NCBI RefSeq assembly: GCF_900108295.1
Contig: NZ_FNWK01000001.1
Location: forward strand, 496,001 to 560,000
Direction: 5' to 3'
Origin: Sphingopyxis sp. YR583
Lineage (GTDB): Bacteria > Pseudomonadota > Alphaproteobacteria > Sphingomonadales > Sphingomonadaceae
DNA: 64,000 nucleotides
Positions 47,378 to 54,788 of the stretch are shown here, piece after piece (the stretch's first letter is position 1; each line of letters opens with the position of its first letter). The notes under the pieces were generated by a model. It searched no databases and was not told where the DNA came from. It saw nothing but the letters and a program-made list of their open reading frames with translations. A program made the position numbers and the translations under genes.

Positions 47378-47938
47378 ATGACACGAAATAGGGGCCGGCA
47401 CGGCGAATTCGCCTTCATTACCGCGAAGCAGGCGGAGGTTCTCGACCTCCTCGCACAGAACCGGACGAGCAAGGAAATGGCGCATGCGCTCGGCCTGTCA
47501 GAGACCGCCGTCAATCGCCGGATCGACAAATTGCGCGAACGCCTCGGCGGGGTGACACGCGCCGAACTCGGTCGCCGTTACCGCGACTGGTGTGACGAGC
47601 GCATGCCCGCTACGAGCGGCAATCCTTTGAAAAGCCGCGCAACGGGGGGTGGAGAAAATAGACCCCAAATTCTCCAGCTGTCCGCAGACCCGATCGACGC
47701 GCCAGAAGAGCGGCGGGACGTTGCAGGCGACCCGACAGCTTTCGAGGACCCGGTCGCGATCACGGTCGAGCCGCCCTGGAAGGACTGGAAAGAGCCTCGC
47801 ATCGTCCCCAGGGTGCTCGACGGCGAAAATGCCACGCTCGCCCGCGGTGCGGCGATCGCGATCCTTCTGGTCGCGATCATCGCAAGCCTTGTCCTTGCCC
47901 TTGCGGCGGCGAAGGCGCTCGCGGACGCGGTGAGCTAG
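47378..47938 (+). CDS. LuxR-type HTH protein with C-terminal membrane anchor
   Basis: 186 residues from ATG 47378. A LuxR/GerE-like helix-turn-helix comes first (FITAKQAEVLDLLAQNRTSKEMAHALGLSETAVNRRIDKLRERLG, residues about 11-57), a disordered linker follows, and a membrane helix (AIAILLVAIIASLVLALAAAKAL) ends the protein. The DNA-binding domain is thus tethered to the inner membrane. No sensor domain is visible, so the trigger is unknown. Confidence 0.82.
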   Translation: MTRNRGRHGEFAFITAKQAEVLDLLAQNRTSKEMAHALGLSETAVNRRIDKLRERLGGVTRAELGRRYRDWCDERMPATSGNPLKSRATGGGENRPQILQLSADPIDAPEERRDVAGDPTAFEDPVAITVEPPWKDWKEPRIVPRVLDGENATLARGAAIAILLVAIIASLVLALAAAKALADAVS

Positions 47939-47998
47939 CCGCCCCTGCACGAAAGTTCGAGACCGCGGAAGGCGAGCGCCGCGGCTTGGGGGTAAGCA

Positions 47999-48343
47999 AT
48001 GACCATCGAAACGACCGCACCGGTCCCCGCCTATATGGCCCGCATCCGCAACCAGATCCGCGCCGCGGAAGCCAAGGCCGACGAAAGCCTTCTCGCGAAG
48101 CTCGACGTCATGAGTTCGATCCTTCGGGCTCGCCAGGTCGAGGACATCCCCGCACCGCATGTCGGGCAGGACGCGATCATCCGCATGGGCCGCGCGATCC
48201 AGTCGGACATCAGCTCGGCAAACGACATGTTCCGCTCGCACAACGCGCTTGTCGATGCCAAGACGCTGATCACAGGCGGCCCCGGCCATGACGACACCTG
48301 GGCTTTCGTCGAGCAGGCCGAAACTGTTCAGGCCGCAGCCTGA
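47999..48343 (+). CDS. Hypothetical protein, helical
   Basis: 114 residues with GGGGGT upstream of the ATG. It is mostly helical and soluble (YMARIRNQIRAAEAKADESLLAKLDVMSS), with a central GQDAIIRMGRAIQSD segment. I recognise no family. It lies in a cargo gene series in one direction. Confidence 0.65.
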   Translation: MTIETTAPVPAYMARIRNQIRAAEAKADESLLAKLDVMSSILRARQVEDIPAPHVGQDAIIRMGRAIQSDISSANDMFRSHNALVDAKTLITGGPGHDDTWAFVEQAETVQAAA

Positions 48344-48393
48344 CACTTGACGGCGTTGCGGGCGGCGCCCACTGATTTTCAGTGGGCCCGTTA

Positions 48394-48879
48394 ATGATCA
48401 CCAACTATCTGTGGGTAAGCCTTCTCAGCGTGGCCGTGCTGCGCTGGGGGGCCGCTCCCGAACGGATTTGCGTCGCAACGCTCTTCGCGGTGACCTTCGG
48501 CGATCCCATTTACCACCTTCTGGTGCAAAGGGCTCCGGTCTACGGATCGGTCGACATTGGTCACCTTGTTATCGACGTGGGCGTCGCGCTGGTTTTCGTC
48601 GGCGTCGCACTCCGGGCGAACAGGGTCTATCCGTTATGGCTCGCGGCATTCCAGCTGGTCTCGGTGCTGTCGCACTTCGCGCGCGAGGTGACCGACTCCT
48701 TTCCAAAGCTCGCTTATGGAATGATGAGCTATGGGCCTTTTTACATCATCCTCGCGATCATGACGGGCGGGCTGGTCTTCCATGCGAGGCGCCGGAAACA
48801 CCTCGGGCCGTATCGGTCCTGGCGGACCTTCTCGAGCCCTTCGCCGGGCGGCGGTCGGGAGCCGCGGCCGATCGGCTGA
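48394..48879 (+). CDS. Hypothetical membrane protein
   Basis: 161 residues from ATG 48394. Four or five hydrophobic segments (TNYLWVSLLSVAVL, VDIGHLVIDVGVALVFVGVAL, LAAFQLVSVLSHFA, FYIILAIMTGGLVF) are followed by a short basic tail. I know no family with certainty. The last 70 residues overlap in another frame the RadC-like gene. Confidence 0.65.
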   Translation: MITNYLWVSLLSVAVLRWGAAPERICVATLFAVTFGDPIYHLLVQRAPVYGSVDIGHLVIDVGVALVFVGVALRANRVYPLWLAAFQLVSVLSHFAREVTDSFPKLAYGMMSYGPFYIILAIMTGGLVFHARRRKHLGPYRSWRTFSSPSPGGGREPRPIG

Positions 48880-49403
48880 TCGCCCATTTCGGAGGGCTCG
48901 GACGCGCCCTCGCCGCCTCGCGCGACCAGCTTGGCGCCGCGCTTCCCGACGATCCGGACCTCGCCGACCGGCTGGTCGCCGCACGCCGTCTCATCGCCGC
49001 GGGGCTCAACGAGCGGATCAGCCGGGCGCCCGTCTCGCCGCACGACCCGGCCTATCGCAACTATCTTCGCCTGCGCATCGGCCATGCGGCGGTCGAGTGT
49101 TTGCACGCGACCTTCGTCACGCCCGACTGGGGCTATCTTGCCGACGACCGTGTCGCGATCGGTGTCGCCGGGCAGGTCGAGCCTGACCTGCGCTTCCTGC
49201 TCGGGCGGGCCTTCGACGTCGGCGCGCATGGCATCTTGCTCGCGCACAACCATCCATCGGGCTCGGCCGAACCGAGCGACGCCGACATCGCGCTGACGCG
49301 GCGCCTCGCGGCGCTCACGCGCGCGGTCGGCATCGAACTTCTCGACCATCTGATCGTCGGCGGGGGGACGATCGTCAGCATGAAGGAAAGAAAGCTGCTA
49401 TGA
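48636..49403 (+). CDS. RadC/JAB domain protein (start uncertain)
   Basis: The JAB/MPN metal motif is present: E at VIGVAG-side region, then AHNHPSGSAEPSDAD (H-x-H-x7-S-x2-D pattern) and LLDHLIVGGG. An N-terminal helix-hairpin-helix-like part (RLIAHFGGLGRALAAS) begins near 48,850. The sole in-frame ATG is at 48636, which would make a 244-base overlap with the membrane protein gene; true coding similarity starts only near 48,810. Either an unusual start or a lost 5' part is possible. RadC-like proteins are common on mobile elements and their role is not settled. Confidence 0.7.
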   Translation: MARGIPAGLGAVALRARGDRLLSKARLWNDELWAFLHHPRDHDGRAGLPCEAPETPRAVSVLADLLEPFAGRRSGAAADRLIAHFGGLGRALAASRDQLGAALPDDPDLADRLVAARRLIAAGLNERISRAPVSPHDPAYRNYLRLRIGHAAVECLHATFVTPDWGYLADDRVAIGVAGQVEPDLRFLLGRAFDVGAHGILLAHNHPSGSAEPSDADIALTRRLAALTRAVGIELLDHLIVGGGTIVSMKERKLL

Positions 49404-49897
49404 GGGGGGAATTGCGAAAGTCGGCGGGACGGGGGTTCGCCGTGTCGGCCGCGGGCGAGCAGTGCGGACTGTCCAGCGCTGCAAACACCAACGAAACACG
49501 GGGAGCCGAAGCGGGCGATGGCGACGATGGCGCGGGCCGTCTCGCCGCGGTCGCGCAGGCTGAATATGCGAGCCGCCGACGCCGCAATGGCCTGTTCCGT
49601 CGGTCGCTGTTCGCCGAGCCCGCGTGGGACATGCTTCTCGATCTCTATATCCAGCGCCACCACGGCCGCCCGGTGAGCATTCACAGTCTATGCGTTGCCG
49701 CCGCCGTACCGCAGACGACGGCGCTGCGCTGGATCGGGAAGCTCGAGACAAGCAAGATGATCGTCCGCCGCCCCTGCCAGAGCGACAATCGCGTCGTCCA
49801 TGTTGCGCTCAGCGAAGAGGGGCTCGCGCTGATGGAGGAATATCTGCGCGGCCAGCTCGGTCGGTTCTCGGCCACCCGGGCACCATCCTTCAGCTGA
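49400..49897 (+). CDS. MarR-like winged-helix regulator, copy 2
   Basis: 165 residues, overlapping the RadC-like stop by 4 bases (ATGA). The C-terminal half (FAEPAWDMLLDLYIQRHHGRP, VHSLC-type recognition region SLCVAAAVPQTTALRWIGKLE) closely parallels the protein at 46426. The N-terminal half is again polar and divergent. It may autoregulate or cross-regulate the other copy. Confidence 0.82.
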   Translation: MRGELRKSAGRGFAVSAAGEQCGLSSAANTNETRGAEAGDGDDGAGRLAAVAQAEYASRRRRNGLFRRSLFAEPAWDMLLDLYIQRHHGRPVSIHSLCVAAAVPQTTALRWIGKLETSKMIVRRPCQSDNRVVHVALSEEGLALMEEYLRGQLGRFSATRAPSFS

Positions 49898-49904
49898 CGG
49901 CGGC

Positions 49905-50183
49905 ATGCACAAGATATCGGGTTACCGGGTTACCGCCGTCCGCCTCGACGGGAGCGACGCCGACCGCTGCATCGACGCGCTCCAGATAGAAGGCACGCTG
50001 TGGCCGATCGACAAGGTAATCGAATGGATAAGGAATGATGTCCACGCGCTTTGGATCGAGGTCGAAGGCCGGCGCGTCGCCCTTGTTGCAGCCCGGCACT
50101 GGGTCTCGGGCGTCTGGTATCTGACCAGCGAGGGCGGCGGCTTCCCGCCGGACGAGCTCCTTGCGCTGCGCCACATATGCTGA
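49905..50183 (+). CDS. DUF3892-like small protein
   Basis: 92 residues, 7 bases after the preceding stop. The start HKISGYRVTAVRLDG and the later WIEVEGRRVALVAAR fit DUF3892, a family of small proteins of unknown function often found on mobile DNA. No catalytic motif can be seen. Confidence 0.65.
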   Translation: MHKISGYRVTAVRLDGSDADRCIDALQIEGTLWPIDKVIEWIRNDVHALWIEVEGRRVALVAARHWVSGVWYLTSEGGGFPPDELLALRHIC

Positions 50184-50212
50184 TCGCCGGATGCCGATAG
50201 ATCCGGATCGGA
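50182..50212. repeat. CCGGAT-box repeat, copy 2 (upstream of excalibur gene)
   Basis: Contains GCCGGATGCCGATAGATCC with the following GGATCGGA, matching the arrangement at 46324-46355. It overlaps the end of the DUF3892-like gene by two bases and stands 57 bases before the next ATG. Confidence 0.6.
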
Positions 50213-50268
50213 GATATTTTTGCGCGGGTAGCACCATAATGGAGTTAAATCCGCGGCGGGGGAAAGAC

Positions 50269-50580
50269 ATGGTACGATTTTCGATAGTCGCGCTCGCGGC
50301 CGCGGCGCTTCCTGTTCCCTGCGGACCGGCGGCCGCGCATCCCGGCGGGCTCGCCGCCGATGGCTGTCACCGCGACAGCCGCACCGGAACGCGCCACTGC
50401 CATCGGGCGCCCGCGCGCGCCGCCCCGCCCGCCGAACGTCCGCAGCGGCTGCGCGGGGGCGATGTCTATTATCCCAATTGCGCCGCGGCGCGGGCAGCGG
50501 GAGCCGCGCCGGTCCGCGTGGGCGCACCGGGCTATGCGCGCCATCTCGACCGTGACGGCGACGGCATCGGCTGCGAATAA
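50269..50580 (+). CDS. Secreted excalibur domain protein
   Basis: 103 residues, GGGGGAAAGAC before the ATG. A signal peptide (VALAAAALPVPCGPAAA-H) precedes a His/Cys segment (GGLAADGCHRDSRTGTRHCHR) and a C-terminal excalibur calcium-binding domain (YYPNCAAARAAG ... YARHLDRDGDGIGCE, with DxDxDG). It resembles nuclease-associated excalibur proteins but lacks a nuclease domain. The role is unknown. Confidence 0.85.
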   Translation: MVRFSIVALAAAALPVPCGPAAAHPGGLAADGCHRDSRTGTRHCHRAPARAAPPAERPQRLRGGDVYYPNCAAARAAGAAPVRVGAPGYARHLDRDGDGIGCE

Positions 50581-52911
50581 TCAGCGGCCGACGACGCGCA
50601 GCAGTCCTGGAACACCCACCACCGCTTCGGCGGGACTGCCGAACAGGAAACCCTGCGCCTGCGGGCAGCCTTCCTCCAGCACCATCCGCCGCTGCTCCTC
50701 GGTCTCGACGCCCTCGGCGACGACCGGCAGGTCGAGACTCTTGCCGAGTGCGACGATCGCGCGAATGATCGACCGCGCCGACTGGTCGTCGGTCACATGG
50801 CTGACGAAACTGCGGTCGATCTTGATCTTGTCGAACGGAAAGGCCTGGAGGTTCGACAGCGACGAATAGCCGGTCCCGAAATCGTCCATCACGATCCGCA
50901 CACCCAGCGCTTTCAGCCTGTGCAGCGTCGCCAGCGCCCCCGCCCGGTCGCGCAGCATCACGCTCTCGGTGACTTCGAGTTCGAGCCGCGAAGGATCGAG
51001 CCCGCTGCAATCGAGGGCATCCTCGACGATCGCGGCCAGGTTCGGAAGCTGGAACTGGACCGCCGACACATTGACCGCAATGCTGATGTCCTCGGGCCAT
51101 TGCATCGCCGCCGCACAGGCTTCGCGCAGCACCCATTCGCCGATCGGAATGATCGCACCGACATCCTCGGCGATCGGCACGAAAGTCTCCGGCGGCACCG
51201 ATCCGCGCGTCGGATGCGCCCAGCGCAGCAGCGCCTCATAGCCGACGATCCGGCCGCCCGCGGTCGCGACGAGCGGCTGGAACATGAGGCTCAGTTGGCG
51301 GCGCGCTATGGCATGGCGCAGATCATGTTCGAGTTCGCGCCGCTCGCGCACCACCCGGTCCATTTCAAGGTCGAAGAAGCAGGCCATTCCGCGGCCCCGT
51401 TCCTTCGCCCGGTAAAGCGCGACATCGGCATTGTGACGCAGCGCAGCGGGATCGTCTGCGTCGGCGGGATAGAGAGCGACGCCGATGCTCACCCCTACCG
51501 CCATCGGGTCGCGCGTGATGTCCAGTTCGCGTGCGAAGTCGGCGAGTATGCGGCGCACCAGCTGCTGCGCATCTTCTTCGCCGGCAATGCCCCGCTGGAG
51601 GATCAGAAATTCGTCGCCGCCGATCCGCGCGACGAGATCGCGCTCGGCGACGGCATCGCGAAGCAGCGCGGCGACGCGGCAGAGAATGGCATCGCCCGCC
51701 GTGTGGCCGAACAGGTCGTTGACCGCCTTGAACCGGTCGAGATCGAGCGCGAGCAGCGCGAACGCCTCACCCGAGCGCATGAGCGTATCGAGCATGGCAG
51801 TGAACCGCGTCCGGTTGGGCAGTCCGGTGAGCGCGTCGTGCGTCGCGAGATGCTCGACCTGAAGTTCGGCGCGCTTGCGCGCCGTGAGGTCGCGCACGGC
51901 GAGCACCTGGCACTGGCGGCCGCGATATTCGACGGCATGCGCGGCGACCTCGACGATCCGCGTCTCGCCATCGAGCCCGGTTACCAGCGCCTCGGCAGGC
52001 TCCTCGCGCGCCTCGGCGAGCGGGCGCCCATCGCCGGGCGCGAGCCAGATCGTCGGATCGGTGCCCACGAGATCGTCAGCGGAGACGCCGAGCAATTTGG
52101 CGAGCTGCGCGTTGGCCTCGACGATGCGTCCGCCGCTCAGGATCGCAATGCCTTCGAGCGTCGCCTCGGCGAAGCCGCGCAGATCGGTGAGCATACGATC
52201 GAGAAAGGCGCCCGCGAGCACGAACCCGATGAGACTGAGCGCCGCGACGACGATCGCGGTGACGAGCCAGCCATGCCCCGAACCGGCTTCGGCGAGACCC
52301 CGCGCTGGATCGGGAACGAGCATAGTCGCCGACATGGAGGTAAAATGAAGCGCGACGACGCCGAGCACCGCGAGCAAAGTCGGCAACGCGATCCGCGACG
52401 CTCCGGTCAGGCGACCGAAAGCGGCGAAGGCGAGGAAGAAGCAGACCGCGTTGACAGCGATTGCCGAGGCGATCGCCGGCACATCATATCGCACCGAGGC
52501 CGGCGCCTCGATCGCCGCCATGCCGGTAAAATGCATCGCCGCGACGCCGAGCGCGGCAACCATGCCCGCCGCAAGGCTCGCGGTCATCCCGAACCCGCGG
52601 CCCGCGACGAGAAACGACAGCCAGAAGCCCAACACCGCCAGTCCGACCGAGAGCGTCGTCATCGCCGGGTCGAAACGCAGCGGCATCGACCCGTCATAGG
52701 CGAGCATCGCGATAAAATGGGTCGCCCACACTCCGACCCCCGCAGCGAGCGCGGCAACGGCAAGCCACTGGCGACGGCGCTCCTCGACGCAATCGATCGA
52801 CCGCTTGAGGAGAAAGAAGAGCGCAGCGCTGCCGAGAAGCCAGACGAGCGCGGCAAGCAGAACGAGCCTCAGATCATGCTCGCCAACGATGCATTCGATA
52901 ACCCGGAACAT
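50581..52911 (-). CDS. MHYT-PAS-GGDEF-EAL c-di-GMP enzyme
   Basis: 776 residues from ATG 52911, with CGGGGG six bases before. The membrane MHYT sensor (about 1-245) shows three ATHFIAML/AMHFTGMA/ALHFTSMS repeats, thought to bind metal and diatomic gases. PAS-like domain (about 250-345), then GGDEF (RIGGDEFL intact, with active site) and EAL (YEALLRW, VTESVML, DDFGTGYSSL). Both catalytic signatures are intact. It may control biofilm or the pilus of the same element, which is inference. Confidence 0.93.
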   Translation of the reverse strand: MFRVIECIVGEHDLRLVLLAALVWLLGSAALFFLLKRSIDCVEERRRQWLAVAALAAGVGVWATHFIAMLAYDGSMPLRFDPAMTTLSVGLAVLGFWLSFLVAGRGFGMTASLAAGMVAALGVAAMHFTGMAAIEAPASVRYDVPAIASAIAVNAVCFFLAFAAFGRLTGASRIALPTLLAVLGVVALHFTSMSATMLVPDPARGLAEAGSGHGWLVTAIVVAALSLIGFVLAGAFLDRMLTDLRGFAEATLEGIAILSGGRIVEANAQLAKLLGVSADDLVGTDPTIWLAPGDGRPLAEAREEPAEALVTGLDGETRIVEVAAHAVEYRGRQCQVLAVRDLTARKRAELQVEHLATHDALTGLPNRTRFTAMLDTLMRSGEAFALLALDLDRFKAVNDLFGHTAGDAILCRVAALLRDAVAERDLVARIGGDEFLILQRGIAGEEDAQQLVRRILADFARELDITRDPMAVGVSIGVALYPADADDPAALRHNADVALYRAKERGRGMACFFDLEMDRVVRERRELEHDLRHAIARRQLSLMFQPLVATAGGRIVGYEALLRWAHPTRGSVPPETFVPIAEDVGAIIPIGEWVLREACAAAMQWPEDISIAVNVSAVQFQLPNLAAIVEDALDCSGLDPSRLELEVTESVMLRDRAGALATLHRLKALGVRIVMDDFGTGYSSLSNLQAFPFDKIKIDRSFVSHVTDDQSARSIIRAIVALGKSLDLPVVAEGVETEEQRRMVLEEGCPQAQGFLFGSPAEAVVGVPGLLRVVGR

Positions 52912-53007
52912 GGACACCCCCGTTTTGAGGGATCATCTTTGCCAGCAGCGGTAAAGGCGCGCCTTAACCACGCGGAACAACCGTGTCCGGTTCGGACCGT
53001 TTACGGA

Positions 53008-53220
53008 TCAATTCGCGGCGTTGGAACCGCACCCTTTCGGAAGCGCGCCCTGCGTCATGGCGTCGAGACGCGCAGCGATCGCCTTCCACATCGCAACGCC
53101 TGCGGCATCGCCCGCCAGCGCCAGCGCGCCGATCCGCTCGGCGACGAACCGCGCGGCGCCCTCGCCGTGCAACCGCTCGACCGCGGCGGCGCAAGCCCAG
53201 ACATGGCGCTCGGGACTCAT
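53008..53220 (-). CDS. Small conserved protein (DUF6961-like)
   Basis: 70 residues from ATG 53220, overlapping the stop of the small membrane protein gene (ATGA). The sequence MSPERHVWACAAAVERLHGEG and RIGALALAGDAAG resembles small proteins I know from sphingomonad conjugative elements (DUF6961, by recollection). It is soluble and helical. Function unknown. Confidence 0.7.
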   Translation of the reverse strand: MSPERHVWACAAAVERLHGEGAARFVAERIGALALAGDAAGVAMWKAIAARLDAMTQGALPKGCGSNAAN

Positions 53221-53330
53221 CCGAACCATCCGGCGATACCGACGACAAGCATGATCCCGGTCAGCAACGCCGCGAACCAGAATTCCACGAGGAGCGCGCG
53301 GTCGCGCCTGCCTGGTTTTTCCTCGGCCAT
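53217..53330 (-). CDS. Very small membrane protein
   Basis: 37 residues from ATG 53330. A charged start (MAEEKPGRRDRALLVEF) leads into one membrane helix (WFAALLTGIMLVVGIAGWF). It is coupled by 4 bases to the DUF6961-like gene. Such one-helix proteins accompany trb genes in related elements. No clear ribosome binding site is visible, so support is moderate. Confidence 0.6.
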   Translation of the reverse strand: MAEEKPGRRDRALLVEFWFAALLTGIMLVVGIAGWFG

Positions 53331-53391
53331 GGCGCGATCATGCCGTTTTCGGGTCGGCGCGTACAGTGCCCGCTGCGACCAGATGCTTCGA

Positions 53392-53619
53392 TCAACCGGA
53401 CCGTGCGCGCGCGGCGCGGGCGCGGAGGAAATCGCGGTCGCTCTCGAGAAAGGCGCGGAGCAGATAGGGGATGAGCTCGGCGACCTCCTCGCGCCGTCCA
53501 TAGGCTGCTTCATAGAGATCGGCATAATCGTCGAGCATGGCCTTGAGATCGGGGGACAAGGCGATTCCCATCTTCACCGGCGTGCGGTCGGGAATCCGTC
53601 CGAGCTTGAGCGTCGCCAT
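53392..53619 (-). CDS. DUF2274 domain-containing protein
   Basis: 75 residues: LKLGRIPDRTPVKMGIALSPDLKAMLDDYA, with a C-terminal helical part that resembles ribbon-helix-helix proteins. DUF2274 genes stand directly after trbI in sphingomonad and other alphaproteobacterial conjugation operons, as here; the ATG overlaps the trbI stop by one base. Its role is unknown and may be regulatory. Confidence 0.85.
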   Translation of the reverse strand: MATLKLGRIPDRTPVKMGIALSPDLKAMLDDYADLYEAAYGRREEVAELIPYLLRAFLESDRDFLRARAARARSG

Positions 53620-54788
53620 CAGCGTGCGCCTCCCTGCCGCCAGGGCCTGAGGACGATATCCTTGTTCACGATCACGCGCAGCGGCCAGCCCGGGCGCACC
53701 CGCAATGTCGGCGGGATATCGAGGCTGCGCAGCGCGAGCTGGTCGCCCGCACGCGCGCCGCCTTGCTGCGCCGATTCGCGGATCGCGCGCGCAATCTCGC
53801 TCTCCTCCTTCGCCGCGCCAAGCTCGGTGCCGACCCCGAGCAGGGTCGAGAGCAGGACGCCTTTGAGATGCTGTCCGCCGTGCCGATCGACCCGGTCGGC
53901 AAGTCCCGCGTGGCCTTCGCTGTCCGTGCCCGGGAGATCGTCGAGACGCAGCGACGAGCCGTCGGGCAGGATGATGCGCTCCCAGAGCAGCAGCGCGCGG
54001 CTCTGGCCATGCGCGATGGCGCTGTCATAGCGGCCGACGAGCCGCGCGCCCTGCGGCACCAGCAGGGTCCGTCCCGTCACGCTGTCATAAACATTTTCGG
54101 TAACCTGCGCGGTGACGAGCCCCGGCAGATCCGAGTTCAGGCCCGTGATCAGGCTTGCCGCTATGACGCTCCCGGCCTGCAGCATCCAGGGCGAGGCCGG
54201 CGCGGCGAGACGGTGCGCGCTGACGTCGGGTGGTGCCGGCGGCGCCGATGCGGTCGGCGCGGGCGCCGTTTCCGGGAGATGGGACGCAGCCGCCGGCGCC
54301 GTCGCACCGGCCATTCTTGCCGTTCCGCTCCCCGCCATCATCACCGCCGAGCTCAGCGCGGCGCGTTCCTCGGCCGCGATGCGCTGCCGTTCGGCCTCGG
54401 CCTCCTGTTCGGCAAGCCGCGCGGCGGCCGCGGGATCGTCCGCTGTCCATTCATCCTGCCGCTTCAGGATCGGCCGCCCGAGATCTCCGGGGAGTGGCGG
54501 GCCGAGCTTCGGAATATCGCCATAGGAGGATGGCGCGCCCGCCAGCGCGTCGCCGGGCGATTTGGCTGCGGCAAGATTGCGATCCTCGGTATCGGCGACG
54601 AGCGCAAGGCTCGCGGGTCGCAGCGCGATCCACGCGACGGTGGCGATCAGCGCCAAGCCGGCTGCCGCGAGACCGATGATCGCACCGCGCCGAAAGCGCG
54701 TGACGCGCGCGGGCGCGCCCCGCAGCACGAGCGTCTCGGGATCGAGCTTCGCCGGTCGCGGCGGGTCCTGCGTCGCTTCCATCGTCAT
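53619..54788 (-). CDS. trbI: TrbI/VirB10 family conjugal transfer protein
   Basis: 389 residues. A short cytoplasmic N-terminus, one membrane helix (about residues 35-57), a Pro/Ala-rich periplasmic linker, and the C-terminal TrbI/VirB10 beta barrel domain (ITGLNSDLPGLVTAQVTENVYDS location about 212-240, then GARLVGRYDSAIAHGQSRALLLWERI). It forms the outer part of the type IV secretion channel. The gene is intact, but its usual partners except for a TrbG fragment are lacking. The start overlaps the preceding gene by 4 bases. Confidence 0.93.
   Translation of the reverse strand: MTMEATQDPPRPAKLDPETLVLRGAPARVTRFRRGAIIGLAAAGLALIATVAWIALRPASLALVADTEDRNLAAAKSPGDALAGAPSSYGDIPKLGPPLPGDLGRPILKRQDEWTADDPAAAARLAEQEAEAERQRIAAEERAALSSAVMMAGSGTARMAGATAPAAASHLPETAPAPTASAPPAPPDVSAHRLAAPASPWMLQAGSVIAASLITGLNSDLPGLVTAQVTENVYDSVTGRTLLVPQGARLVGRYDSAIAHGQSRALLLWERIILPDGSSLRLDDLPGTDSEGHAGLADRVDRHGGQHLKGVLLSTLLGVGTELGAAKEESEIARAIRESAQQGGARAGDQLALRSLDIPPTLRVRPGWPLRVIVNKDIVLRPWRQGGAR

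Noticed and set aside
50797..54030. Open frame of about 1080 codons on the plus strand across the c-di-GMP enzyme, small genes and trbI
   Set aside because: It covers the antisense of several well-supported genes and has the composition of a shadow frame; no domain is recognisable.
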